Positions 1-9,494 of a stretch of 64,000 bases of DNA are shown one piece after another (the first letter of the stretch is position 1; each line of letters starts with the position of its first letter). Source of the stretch: Oscillospiraceae bacterium. GTDB taxonomy: Bacteria; Bacillota; Clostridia; Oscillospirales; Oscillospiraceae. Location: the NCBI GenBank assembly GCA_009777235.1, contig WRMH01000009.1, positions 25,057 through 89,056 on the forward strand, read 5' to 3'. The notes under the pieces were generated by a model that was not told where the DNA came from, made no database searches, and was given only the letters and a program-made list of their open reading frames with translations. A program made the position numbers and the translations under genes.

Positions 1-34
1 AAATCAGCTGCTCTACCAACTGAGCTACACAAGC
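1..34 (-). tRNA. Partial tRNA, 5' portion only (possibly tRNA-Thr)
   Basis: The reverse strand reads GCTTGTG, then the D-arm TAGCTCAGTTGGTAGAGC, then the start of the anticodon arm GCTGATT, where the window ends. The acceptor 5' strand and D-arm are unmistakable. The anticodon lies outside the window. The anticodon-stem start resembles tRNA-Thr(TGT), but this identity is a guess. A strong promoter sits 50 bases upstream. Confidence 0.85.
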
Positions 35-87
35 ATTTTATCTTGCGCGATGCTTAACGTGCATTGCGCACACTTTCAGTAACGTAG

Positions 88-116
88 AATATATCAAACG
101 TCCGCATTTTTGTCAA
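88..116 (-). promoter_or_regulatory. Sigma-A type promoter of the tRNA
   Basis: On the minus strand TTGACA is followed after exactly 17 bases by TATATT. The predicted start is about 40 bases ahead of the tRNA 5' end. The consensus -35 and ideal spacer fit a strongly expressed stable RNA promoter. Confidence 0.75.
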
Positions 117-187
117 CACCGAACTTACCTGTCGAACTTTTTGCCGTGCGATCAACCCCGCACCCCCGCACCCGTTTACCCGCACAC

Positions 188-1066
188 TCAATCATCAATT
201 CCTTCAAAAAGCGACAACTGCCTCTCTTTTGTCTCGAATTCACGCAGATATGAGAAAACATCTTTCAGATTACATATTATACCGTGCCGACTGCACTCTT
301 TTTTGAATATATCCATCAAACGATTGTTATCCGGGCTTTGACATTCATAACTGCCGCCGAATGTCTGTATATATTTTTGCTTCATTCCGGGAAAATGCTC
401 GTCCAATTTTTTGTAGAAATAATCCCGGCTGCCCTCCCGCATGGTCATGCCAAACCCAAAGCATATAATCCCCCGCACTTTAGCCCGGACGCAGTAATCG
501 AGCAGACCTCGCAGATTTTCTGCCGTGTCGTTGATAAAGGGTAAAATTGGGTCAAGCCAAACCACAGTCGGGATTTTTGCATCACGCATGGCTTCTAAAA
601 CGGCAAAACGCTCTGCGGTGGTTGATACGTCCGGTTCGATAATGCGGCATAAATCCTCGTCATATGTAGTCAGAGTTATTTGCACCACGCATTTCGTTTT
701 TTCGTTGATAGCTTTCAGAATATCAATATCTCGCAGGATTCGGGAGGATTTCGTTTGGATTGCAAGCCCGAAACCGTACCGCTCTATCAACTTCAGACAT
801 TGCTGGGTGATTTGCGTTTCTTCTTCAAGATGGATATAAGGATCGCACATTGAACCGGTGCCTATCATGGCGGGCCTTCGTTTTCGTTTTAATTGCTCCT
901 CAAAAATCCGCACGGCGTCCCGCTTGATTTCAATATCCTCAAAATCATGCTTTATTTGATAACACACGCTCCGGCTGTCACAGTATATGCAGCCGTGGGT
1001 GCATCCACGGTATATGTTCATCCCGTTTTGCGGCGAAAGGATTGTTTTATAATCGGCGTAATGCAT
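188..1066 (-). CDS. SPL-like radical SAM protein
   Basis: 292 residues. A CxxxCxxC radical SAM motif lies near the N-terminus (Cys22, Cys26, Cys29, in GCTHGCIYC) and should bind the 4Fe-4S cluster that cleaves S-adenosylmethionine. The following GTGSMCDPY region and the overall length match the broad family of spore photoproduct lyase related radical SAM proteins annotated 'SPL family'. True spore photoproduct lyase is longer and has other conserved cysteines, so DNA photolesion repair cannot be assumed and the substrate is unknown. The start is supported by GGGGAGC six bases upstream of the ATG. The gene stands alone, divergent from gap, with its 3' end facing the tRNA promoter. Confidence 0.8.
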   Translation of the reverse strand: MHYADYKTILSPQNGMNIYRGCTHGCIYCDSRSVCYQIKHDFEDIEIKRDAVRIFEEQLKRKRRPAMIGTGSMCDPYIHLEEETQITQQCLKLIERYGFGLAIQTKSSRILRDIDILKAINEKTKCVVQITLTTYDEDLCRIIEPDVSTTAERFAVLEAMRDAKIPTVVWLDPILPFINDTAENLRGLLDYCVRAKVRGIICFGFGMTMREGSRDYFYKKLDEHFPGMKQKYIQTFGGSYECQSPDNNRLMDIFKKECSRHGIICNLKDVFSYLREFETKERQLSLFEGIDD

Positions 1067-1220
1067 ATGCCGCTCCCCTTTTGTACTTATAAGCCCGATT
1101 ACGATTATATCGTGTTTTGCAAAGTGTTTTACAAAGTATTTTTACGCTTTTTAAAATAATGCTTTATTTTTGGCGCATGAAATAGTATACTTGTTTCTGC
1201 AAGTTTCTGCAAAAAAATAA

Positions 1221-2246
<1,026 letters not shown>

Positions 2247-2264
2247 TTTACTTTACGCGCCGGA

Positions 2265-2295
2265 TAGGGGCTGTTACAAAAAGAAACAGCCCCTA
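2265..2295 (+). terminator. Perfect 11-bp hairpin between gap and pyk
   Basis: TAGGGGCTGTT and AACAGCCCCTA form a perfect 11-bp stem with an 8-base loop, 18 bases after the gap stop codon. The T-tract behind it is short (TCTGTTTAATC), so it may be a leaky terminator that sets the gap to pyk ratio, or an mRNA 3' stabiliser. Confidence 0.65.
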
Positions 2296-2333
2296 ATCTG
2301 TTTAATCGGGATGTTTGGAAGGAATATCATAAA

Positions 2334-3770
2334 ATGAGAAAAACCAAAATCGTCGCAACTCTCGGCCCCGCCACCGATCCGCCCGACATTTTGCGTTCAC
2401 TGCTGCTGGCCGGTCTGAATGTTGCGCGTTTTAACCTGTCACACGGTACGCACGAAGATCACACAATTAGGCTAAACCAACTGCGGGCAATGTGCGAAGA
2501 AACAGGTAAATCCGTCGCATACCTCGCCGACACTAAAGGACCTGAAGTAAGGATAGGCACTTTTGAGGGCGGCGGGGCGGTTCTTGAAGAGGGAGACACA
2601 TTCACCCTCACAACCGATTCTGTTGTCGGCACTTCTTCTATTGTCAGCGTTTCATACGAGCCTCTCCCCTCAAAAATCAAATCCGGCACAAGACTGCTCC
2701 TCGCCGACGGGCTGATTGAGCTTATGGTAGAATCTGTGACCGCCACGAACATCCTCACGCGCATTATTAACGGCGGCTATATCTCCGACAGGAAAAGCGT
2801 CAATGTGCCGTCTGTAAGTCTGGGTATGCCATATATTTCCGCGAGAGATCGCTCCGATCTCAGATATATCGTTGAAAGCGGCTTTGATATAATCGCCGCC
2901 TCATTTGTCCGCACGGCGGAAGACATCAAGCAAATGCGCGATGAGCTGTATCGTATTGACAATACAAACAAAATCAAGATTATCGCGAAAATAGAAAACG
3001 CCGAGGGCGTGTATAACTTAGATTCAATACTGTCTGTTTGCGACGGCATCATGGTGGCTCGCGGAGATTTGGGCGTGGAGCTTGAGTATGAAGAGCTGCC
3101 CGTTATACAAAAAGATATGATAAAGCGCACATTGCAGCAGGGCAAGCCCGCTATCACGGCAACGCAAATGCTTGAATCCATGATAGATAATCCGCGCCCG
3201 ACCCGCGCAGAAACGTCGGACGTGGCAAATGCCATTTATGATGGAACCAGTGCTATTATGCTCTCCGGTGAAACCTCTGTCGGCAAACATCCGGTCGAGG
3301 CTCTTAAATCCATGGCAAAGATTGCCGAGCGCATCGAAAAATCCATTGATTATCAAGAACGGTTTAAACACGGTGAATATTTGGCAAAGGCGTCCATCAC
3401 AAACGCAATATCTCACGCCACAGTCACCACCGCGCACGACTTAAACGCCTCGGCGATTTTAACGGTGTCCTTATCCGGCAATACCGCTCAAAATGTCTCC
3501 AAGTTTCGTCCCGACTGCCCGATTATTGCCTGCACTCCCGATCCGGTTATTCAGCGGCAATTGCTCCTAAACTGGGGGATAGTTCCGCTATTGACCTGCC
3601 AGGAAAGCGATAAAACGGCTTTGTTTAATCACGCGCTGGAGGCAGCCCAGAAGGCCGGATATATCAGCGAGGGCAATCTTATTGTTCTGACTGCCGGCGT
3701 GCCCGTAGGACATTCGGGTACTACAAATATGCTCAAGGTGCATGTCGTCGGCGAAGAAATTCTGGTTTAG
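2334..3770 (+). CDS. pyk: Pyruvate kinase
   Basis: 478 residues, the core enzyme length without the extra C-terminal PEP-utiliser-like domain found in Bacillus. It transfers phosphate from phosphoenolpyruvate to ADP. The N-terminal TKIVATLGPAT strand, the barrel motif MVARGDLGVE and the cation/phosphate-binding ATQMLESM segment are all visible. A GGAAGGA ribosome binding site lies eleven bases before the ATG. It is probably partly cotranscribed with gap through the hairpin between them. It converges with the histidine kinase downstream. Confidence 0.97.
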   Translation: MRKTKIVATLGPATDPPDILRSLLLAGLNVARFNLSHGTHEDHTIRLNQLRAMCEETGKSVAYLADTKGPEVRIGTFEGGGAVLEEGDTFTLTTDSVVGTSSIVSVSYEPLPSKIKSGTRLLLADGLIELMVESVTATNILTRIINGGYISDRKSVNVPSVSLGMPYISARDRSDLRYIVESGFDIIAASFVRTAEDIKQMRDELYRIDNTNKIKIIAKIENAEGVYNLDSILSVCDGIMVARGDLGVELEYEELPVIQKDMIKRTLQQGKPAITATQMLESMIDNPRPTRAETSDVANAIYDGTSAIMLSGETSVGKHPVEALKSMAKIAERIEKSIDYQERFKHGEYLAKASITNAISHATVTTAHDLNASAILTVSLSGNTAQNVSKFRPDCPIIACTPDPVIQRQLLLNWGIVPLLTCQESDKTALFNHALEAAQKAGYISEGNLIVLTAGVPVGHSGTTNMLKVHVVGEEILV

Positions 3771-3806
3771 AATACTTTTTTTGTTGTATTTGTTGTAATT
3801 ATAACA

Positions 3807-5144
3807 TTACTGTGCCGCTTTAAACACGACGGTAAAAGTCATGCCGCCATTTTTGCGTCTGTCCGCGCTGACCCGGCCTCCGATACGCTGCACCGTATCT
3901 TTGACAATCGCAAGCCCAAGCCCGCTGCCGCCCGCGTCCCGGGAACGCGCTTTATCAACCCGATAAAATCTGTCAAATATATGCGGTAAATCTTCGCTTG
4001 GAACACCCACTCCCCTGTCTTTTACCGTAAAAGCAACATAGCTGCCGCGATTTTCAAGCCTGATAAGCACATTGCCGTCGGGCTGGTTGTATTTTATCGC
4101 ATTTTCGATTAAGTTAAAAGTTATGTGATGAACCGCGTCTTCCGTGGCGAGTATGAAGCAATCATCGGTCAGCTCCGTTTGCAGATTCATCCCGCTACGC
4201 TCCGCCAGAGGCTCCAACATTCTGACCGTTGCCGTGACCGCTTTTTTCATATCTACGCGTACTGTCTCATCGTGAATTTGACTGTCAAGCCTCGTAAGAG
4301 CCATAAGTTTGCTTGTCGTCCTTGCGAGCCTCTCCGCTTCCATACCTATATCTCCGATAAACTCTTGAACCGTTTCCTGCGGGGTATCTTTGTTTTGCAA
4401 TATGCTGTCCGCCAGCAGCCTGATCGATGCAAGCGGCGTTTTCAACTCATGCGAAGCGTCGGCAACAAATCTGCGCCTTACCTCCTCTGTTTCCCTGAGC
4501 CTTCCCGTGAGGGAGTTAAATTCGTCGCCAAGGAGCGCCAGCTCGTCACTGCCGCTCATGTCAATAGTATAGCTATACTCCCCTTCCCTCACCGATTTTA
4601 CGGCTTTAATGATGCTGTTGACGCGGCGCATGACAGACCATAGGACGAGCGTTATAAAAACAACCGAAAAACCGGCCACCACCAACGAAATGTTTCTGAT
4701 AGTCGTCTGCATTTCAAGCAGCAATGAACCTTGATTTGCGTCCTCTTCGTTAAAATATACGGCGCCTATTGGCAAGCCTTGGCTTATGACAGGAGTAAAT
4801 GCGCTGCTCGAAAATTTACCGCCGTAAAATTCCGAGTAAAACACATTTTGCTTCTCCAATGCGTTTTTGATATGGTGCAGCGGAAAGTTTTCCCGATGAA
4901 ATCTATCGGTTGGGTCGTAAATGACATTCGCTTCGCCATCGGTTATGACTATGTGAGTGCCGCCCGCTATCTCAAGCTGCGACACTATGGCCGTGACACG
5001 CTCCTCATCGTTGGCGGACAATGTCTCAAATGTTTCCTCAAGGTGAGCGGCAATGAGGGAAGCCTGACTTTGCACAAATTGTTTCTTTGACGAAAAAATT
5101 ATGTCACGGGAAGCCACCAAAAAATAGGTGTTAATAAGCAGCAA
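3807..5144 (-). CDS. Membrane sensor histidine kinase, PhoR/WalK-like; 5' end uncertain
   Basis: 445 residues from the TTG used by the ORF track. Order: a membrane segment, an extracytoplasmic sensor domain, a second membrane segment (VVAGFSVVFITLVLWSV), HAMP, HisKA with phospho-acceptor His in DASHELKTPLAS, then HATPase with N-, G1- and G2-like boxes (DRGVGVP, GGSGLGLAIV). It should autophosphorylate and pass phosphate to the OmpR-type regulator encoded directly upstream. The TTG lies inside the first membrane segment and has no ribosome binding site. The same frame stays open upstream and encodes a typical basic N-terminus (RFFSSIRTKFALTYF), but it holds no ATG, GTG or TTG before the preceding stop. 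The real start is therefore unusual or lost. Confidence 0.9.
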   Translation of the reverse strand: MLLINTYFLVASRDIIFSSKKQFVQSQASLIAAHLEETFETLSANDEERVTAIVSQLEIAGGTHIVITDGEANVIYDPTDRFHRENFPLHHIKNALEKQNVFYSEFYGGKFSSSAFTPVISQGLPIGAVYFNEEDANQGSLLLEMQTTIRNISLVVAGFSVVFITLVLWSVMRRVNSIIKAVKSVREGEYSYTIDMSGSDELALLGDEFNSLTGRLRETEEVRRRFVADASHELKTPLASIRLLADSILQNKDTPQETVQEFIGDIGMEAERLARTTSKLMALTRLDSQIHDETVRVDMKKAVTATVRMLEPLAERSGMNLQTELTDDCFILATEDAVHHITFNLIENAIKYNQPDGNVLIRLENRGSYVAFTVKDRGVGVPSEDLPHIFDRFYRVDKARSRDAGGSGLGLAIVKDTVQRIGGRVSADRRKNGGMTFTVVFKAAQ

Positions 5145-5220
5145 AACAACGGCGACAACGGCAAAATACGTAAGAGCGAATTTTGTCCGTATGCTGCTGA
5201 AAAACCTTAGTTTTCTGACT

Positions 5221-5898
5221 TTAACCTCTGATATAGTACCCTACCCCCCATTTCGTCAAAATATGCTCCGGCTCGGCAGGGTCTCTTTCGAGTTTCTCGC
5301 GCAAACGCCGTATATGCACATCTACCGTCCTGATATCGCCCTGATACTCATAGCCCCAGACAATGTTAAGGAGCGATTCCCTGCTGTACACTCTGCCGTT
5401 GTTCTTTGCAAGTAGCTCAAACACGTCAAATTCTTTTGCCGTCAGCTCAATTTGCTCATCACCTCTTACAGCGGTGCGCTTTTCCGTATCAATTGCGATT
5501 TGGCCGACACACAGTACAGTCGCCGTATTATTGCTGACAAGCGCGCTGCGGCGGAGCAATGCGCGTATTCTGGCTTTTAATTCAAGAATATTAAACGGTT
5601 TGGTGATATAATCATCCGCCCCATGTTCAAAGCCCATGATTTTATCCGTATCTTCACCGCGGGCAGTGAGCATAATTATCGGTATTGTTGAAAACTCGCG
5701 GATACGCATACAGGCTTCCAAGCCGTTTAGCTCCGGCATCATGATATCGAGTATGATCAGGTCATAGCCGCCGCCTCTGGCGAGTTCTACGGCTTCATGG
5801 CCGTCCTGACCCGTATCAACTATATAGCCTTCATTTTCAAGATTAAATTTAATGCCTTTGACGAGTAGCTTCTCATCGTCCACAACCAATATTTTCAT
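5221..5898 (-). CDS. OmpR/PhoB-family response regulator
   Basis: 225 residues from the ATG at 5898, where MKILVVDDEK begins and a GGGGGCG ribosome binding site precedes; the ORF track's 20-residue extension is not supported. The N-terminal receiver has the acidic pair DDE, phospho-acceptor Asp51 (LIILDIMMPE), the switch Thr (MLTARG) and Lys (ITKPF). The C-terminal winged helix (TVDVHIRRLREKLE) binds DNA. It is the cognate partner of the kinase encoded just downstream. The PhoB/WalR-like layout suggests cell-envelope or phosphate control, but the targets are not visible here. Confidence 0.95.
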   Translation of the reverse strand: MKILVVDDEKLLVKGIKFNLENEGYIVDTGQDGHEAVELARGGGYDLIILDIMMPELNGLEACMRIREFSTIPIIMLTARGEDTDKIMGFEHGADDYITKPFNILELKARIRALLRRSALVSNNTATVLCVGQIAIDTEKRTAVRGDEQIELTAKEFDVFELLAKNNGRVYSRESLLNIVWGYEYQGDIRTVDVHIRRLREKLERDPAEPEHILTKWGVGYYIRG

Positions 5899-5966
5899 AA
5901 TCGCCCCCAAAGTATGTGTCGCCACAGTTTTTGTTACTAAGCAAACCCTTGCTCTCAAACCGCCCG

Positions 5967-6470
5967 CTAATTGCCGACGGTGATCAATTCCGCAATCGCT
6001 TCAAATTTGCGCTCTCCTATGCCCGAGACCTTCATTATATCTTCAACTATCCTAAAGTTGCCGTTACTTGTTCTGTAATCAACGATCCGGGCGGCTATTA
6101 CATTGCCTATACCCGGAAGATTTATAAGCTCAGAGGCGGCCGCGGTGTTGATATTTATCTTGCCGTCGCCGCTTTGAAAATCGGTTTGCGGTTGCTCCGT
6201 GTTTGCGTTACCTTGATTTTCCGGCGTGGTCTGCGCAAATCCGCCGCTCACCTCTCCCGCGTTATTTGGCGTCGCCCCTGTTTCTGGCTGCGCCGCCGAT
6301 GATTGCGTACCGGAGACGCCTGCGGATGCACCGTTTGATAAACTGCCGGCTTCGGACGTCGATATCACATTTACGGTACGTGAGCTGCGTCCGGTAAAAA
6401 AGCCTCCCATGAAAAAAGCAAATGCCAACGTAGCTATCAAGATAGCAAATTCTAAACGCCTCAGTCTCAT
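5967..6470 (-). CDS. ComEA-like helix-hairpin-helix DNA-binding protein
   Basis: 167 residues. An N-terminal membrane anchor (ILIATLAFAFFMGGFFTG) is followed by a low-complexity Ser/Ala/Gln-rich linker of about 70 residues. The C-terminal ComEA domain opens with KININTAAASELINLPGIG and ends with a second helix-hairpin-helix (VSGIGERKFEAIAEL). In competent bacteria ComEA binds incoming double-stranded DNA outside the membrane. Here it is a single gene without comEB or comEC next to it, so a role in DNA uptake is possible but unproven. GGGGGC lies before the ATG. Confidence 0.85.
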   Translation of the reverse strand: MRLRRLEFAILIATLAFAFFMGGFFTGRSSRTVNVISTSEAGSLSNGASAGVSGTQSSAAQPETGATPNNAGEVSGGFAQTTPENQGNANTEQPQTDFQSGDGKININTAAASELINLPGIGNVIAARIVDYRTSNGNFRIVEDIMKVSGIGERKFEAIAELITVGN

Positions 6471-6595
6471 AATATTGCCCCCTGTTTTGTAAAATGTATA
6501 AATATATAACTTGGGGGCAAAAAAAGTTGGAACTTTTCTACATTTGACCTTTCTCCCTTAAAATTGTATCATACCCGGAATGTTTTTTCCACTAT

Positions 6596-6624
6596 TTGCA
6601 TAATGTTTTTTTGTTTGATATACT
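6596..6624 (+). promoter_or_regulatory. Promoter of the dacF-like gene
   Basis: TTGCAT and TATACT are separated by 17 bases. The promoter lies inside the N-terminal extension drawn by the ORF track, which argues for the internal start codon at 6668. Confidence 0.65.
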
Positions 6625-6667
6625 ATTGACGGTAACACCGCGTCATATAATTTCAACGGAGAAAATC

Positions 6668-8062
6668 ATGTTCAGAAAAACAGCTATAATTTTGGCGCTC
6701 ATATCGGTATCTTGGCTGCTTGCCTTTTTACCCGCCGACGCAAATATATCTCCCGATGGGCTTGTGGCAACCTCTGCTATATTGGCCGAGAGCGGCACCG
6801 GATATATTCTGTATGAGCAAAATGCCTATATGCGTCATCCGGCGGATTCGCTGACAAAAATAATGACGCTTTATTTGGCTTCTATCGCCGTCGAGGGCGG
6901 TGTGCTCAGCGACAGCGAGCCGGTGGAAATGACCGAAACCGCATGGCTTGATTTGACCGAAAGCAGTACCACGCAGGCTATCGTGCCCGGTCAGACCATG
7001 ACATTTATAGACCTGATGTATAGCGCTTATGTCGGCAGCGCAAATGAGGCTTGCAATATGATTGCCCTGCGGCTTGCGGGGAGCATAGACGCGTTTGTCT
7101 CCATGATGAACGATAAAGCCGCCGAGCTTGGTTTGAGCGATACAAACTTTGTGAACGCGCACGGGCAATATCACGAAAATCAATATACGACGGCATATGA
7201 TATGTACATATTATATAACGAAGCCGCAAAGAACAGGCTGTTTAGCGAAATATCCGGCACATACCGCCATGTTTTGGAGCGCGAGGAAGAAACGGTTTCG
7301 CGTACGCTCGTCAGTTCAAACCATATGCTCAATCAAAACAGCAATTATTACTACAGATATTGTATGTCGGGCATAGCCAGCGCGACATATGAGGGCGGGT
7401 ATTCTCTTGTTGCGGCGGCATTGGAGGAAGACCTTTCTCTCATCTCGGTCGTGCTTGGCTCAAGGGCTGTCATAAATGACGACAGCTCTACCACTATGCT
7501 AAATTTCACCGAAACGCACAGGCTGCTCCTATGGGGATATGCAAATTTCGGTTGGCGCGATATACTCAAAACAACGGATTTGCTTACAAAAGTGCCGATT
7601 TTGCACGGAAGCGGCGCGGATTATGTCAATGCCCGTCCCGAGCAATCCCTTACGCTGCTGCTAAATCACAATGTGCCTGACGAGGCATTTCAGATCGACT
7701 TCAAAATATACTCCGAAGAAACAGATACGCCGCTTGCCGCGCCCATCGAGGCCGGTGATAAGCTCGGCGAGGTCACTGTCTCAAGGAAGCTAAACGACGG
7801 CACAGTGGTCAGCTACGATCCTATAGCCCTTATCGCAAACACAAGCATAGAGCTAAATGGCGTTGAGTTTATGCGAAGAAAGATAACGGAAGTCTTAACA
7901 ACTCCCATCGCTCAAGGCATTATTGCCCTGCTCATCATCATTTTGGTGATTTATCTGATTTTAGTAATCCGCTACAATATAATGAGAATAAACCGGCTTC
8001 GCAGGATAAAAAACGCCAAAAACGACATAATGCGCCAAAGACACGAAGGTTTCAGAGAATAG
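6668..8062 (+). CDS. D-alanyl-D-alanine carboxypeptidase family protein (DacF-like) with altered third motif
   Basis: 464 residues from the ATG with CGGAG upstream. A signal peptide (TAIILALISVSWLLAF) leads into an S11 peptidase domain: the SxxK nucleophile motif is Ser61-Leu-Thr-Lys64 and the SxN motif is Ser124-Ala-Asn126. Where the family has KTG, this protein reads Met233-Ser-Gly (YCMSGIASATYEGG). A PBP5 C-terminal domain follows, then a transmembrane helix near the C-terminus (GIIALLIIILVIYLILVI) in place of the amphipathic anchor. Family members trim the terminal D-alanine of peptidoglycan stem peptides. The missing Lys and Thr of KTG could reduce or change activity. It is monocistronic, with a family A repeat behind it. 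Confidence 0.88.
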   Translation: MFRKTAIILALISVSWLLAFLPADANISPDGLVATSAILAESGTGYILYEQNAYMRHPADSLTKIMTLYLASIAVEGGVLSDSEPVEMTETAWLDLTESSTTQAIVPGQTMTFIDLMYSAYVGSANEACNMIALRLAGSIDAFVSMMNDKAAELGLSDTNFVNAHGQYHENQYTTAYDMYILYNEAAKNRLFSEISGTYRHVLEREEETVSRTLVSSNHMLNQNSNYYYRYCMSGIASATYEGGYSLVAAALEEDLSLISVVLGSRAVINDDSSTTMLNFTETHRLLLWGYANFGWRDILKTTDLLTKVPILHGSGADYVNARPEQSLTLLLNHNVPDEAFQIDFKIYSEETDTPLAAPIEAGDKLGEVTVSRKLNDGTVVSYDPIALIANTSIELNGVEFMRRKITEVLTTPIAQGIIALLIIILVIYLILVIRYNIMRINRLRRIKNAKNDIMRQRHEGFRE

Positions 8063-8100
8063 CCGCCATAGCTTCATCTCTCGCTTCTCTTGATTATAAA

Positions 8101-8203
8101 GCAGTCATGAAAATCATTCCGAGAGCGGAGCATGGATGCGGAGCGTCCGATCGTTTGCGCACGGATGACGCAATTGATCGGGGAGGAATGATTTTATGAC
8201 TGC
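8101..8203 (+). repeat. Structured repeat family A, copy 1 (complete)
   Basis: A 103-base element. The ends GCAGTCATGAAAATCATTCC and GGAATGATTTTATGACTGC pair as a near-perfect outer stem. Inside are a hairpin GGATGC-GGA-GCGTCC (8134-8148) and a second hairpin with arms at 8149-8159 and 8169-8179. It lies between convergent genes (dacF-like and tmcAL) and could also act as a bidirectional terminator. It has no coding potential. Confidence 0.85.
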
Positions 8204-8207
8204 GTCA

Positions 8208-9407
8208 CTATACAACAATTGGTGATTGCCGCCATTCACTGCCGCCTGCCCGGCAGCTTTCTTTTTGATAAGCGAGCACATAAAAATCTGTAGCCCTGCT
8301 TTCCGCTTCAAATAAAGCTATTGACTGCTTGCATAGCTTTTTTACCGATGCGGGCTTGGTTATTATCGGCAAGCCCGCGCCCTTTGAAGAATCGTTCAAT
8401 ATACGCATACCCGTTTTGTTCATAGCCAATACACGTATATACGGCGGCGGGTTTCTTATATGCTCATAAGTTATGCCCAAAACAGCGCACATGAGCATAC
8501 GCCGTATTCTGGACATTGCAAAGCGTTTTGTCTTTATCTCGCGCAATATTTCCTCTATCGAGGACGCTTCACTCGCAACACGCAAAAAACGGCGGTCAAG
8601 CCCGTCTGTGCCGCCGGGCACAGCGGCAAAATCGCTCACAGTGCGCAGCCGTGACAAGATGGCTTGCTCAACGCTTTTTATACTGACCGGACCTTTGCCC
8701 GATGCTATTTCTTCCATACATACGTCCGCTGCAGCTTTTGGCATTTGCTTTTGCGGTATCTGCCCTTTGCCAAAAGCGCGGCGCAAAGAGAGCGCGCTGT
8801 ATCCGGTATCGCCATCATGCTTGCCGCCCGTGCGCGTCACGGTTATAGGCTTCATTTTTGAATCGCTCTCTCTCAAAGCCTTTATATATTCGATAGCAAG
8901 AATATTATTTGGCGACCTGAATATATCGGATTTCTCGCCCAGCAAGGCATCCGCCGCGCTCTGTTGCGCCAGCGCATAAGATAAGCCTCTGCCGAGCGCG
9001 TCTTTTAAAAGCGCTCCGGCTTTATCATACATGAGCATATCGGCGGCTATATTAAGATCGTCCATATTCCCCGATTCGCTGCCAAAAGACAGATAGCCGC
9101 AAATGCCGAGCGAGTCTATCAAATGCACTCCTGCCCGCGCAAAACCCTCCGCCGATGAGAGCGCGTAAGGGGCAGCGATCTCAATAACCAAATCGGCTCC
9201 GCACAGCACTGCCATTTTTGCCCTTGCGTGTTTGTTGAAAATAGCAAAATCGCCGCGCTGCGCGAAATTTCCGCTCATAGCGCATATAACTCCGACGTCG
9301 CAATCGTCCCCATGCTTTTGCTTTATGATTTCCTTTGTTTTGCTTATATGCAAAGCATGTCCCAAGTGAAATGGATTATACTCACATATAATGCCTATGT
9401 TTATCAT
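8208..9407 (-). CDS. tmcAL: tRNA(Met) cytidine acetate ligase (YlbM family)
   Basis: 399 residues from the ATG at 9407 (MINIGIICEYNPFHLGH), with GGGAGCG upstream; the 31-residue ORF-track extension is rejected because it would overlap the promoter. The N-terminal nucleotidyltransferase fold shows EYNPFHLGH (HxGH-type nucleotide-binding motif), SGNFAQRG and the conserved FRSPNNILAIEYIK segment. Homologues use acetate and ATP to form N4-acetylcytidine at the wobble base of elongator tRNA-Met. It is divergent from acetate kinase, an enzyme that makes or uses acetyl phosphate, so the two share a control region. Confidence 0.93.
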   Translation of the reverse strand: MINIGIICEYNPFHLGHALHISKTKEIIKQKHGDDCDVGVICAMSGNFAQRGDFAIFNKHARAKMAVLCGADLVIEIAAPYALSSAEGFARAGVHLIDSLGICGYLSFGSESGNMDDLNIAADMLMYDKAGALLKDALGRGLSYALAQQSAADALLGEKSDIFRSPNNILAIEYIKALRESDSKMKPITVTRTGGKHDGDTGYSALSLRRAFGKGQIPQKQMPKAAADVCMEEIASGKGPVSIKSVEQAILSRLRTVSDFAAVPGGTDGLDRRFLRVASEASSIEEILREIKTKRFAMSRIRRMLMCAVLGITYEHIRNPPPYIRVLAMNKTGMRILNDSSKGAGLPIITKPASVKKLCKQSIALFEAESRATDFYVLAYQKESCRAGGSEWRQSPIVV

Positions 9408-9420
9408 AACGCTCCCTTTT

Positions 9421-9448
9421 TTGTACTTGTAATAAATGTAATTATACA
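9421..9448 (+). promoter_or_regulatory. Promoter of ackA
   Basis: TTGTAC, a 16-base spacer and TATACA read toward ackA. The -10 box overlaps the -10 box of the opposite tmcAL promoter, so the two probably compete for polymerase. Confidence 0.5.
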
Positions 9449-9468
9449 TTAAAATAGAAGTATCACAA
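9441..9468 (-). promoter_or_regulatory. Promoter of tmcAL
   Basis: On the minus strand TTGTGA, a 16-base spacer and a perfect TATAAT precede the tmcAL ribosome binding site. It is face to face with the ackA promoter and shares its -10 region. Confidence 0.5.
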
Positions 9469-9494
9469 ACAAAAATATCTTTATAAGGTGGACA

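Noticed and set aside
188-1066. True spore photoproduct lyase
   Set aside because: The protein is shorter and shares only the radical SAM core; calling it a DNA repair enzyme would go beyond the sequence.
8101-8203. Family A repeat as a plain insertion sequence or integrase attachment site
   Set aside because: No transposase or integrase gene is nearby, no target duplication is evident and the structure shows paired changes. A MITE-like origin remains open.
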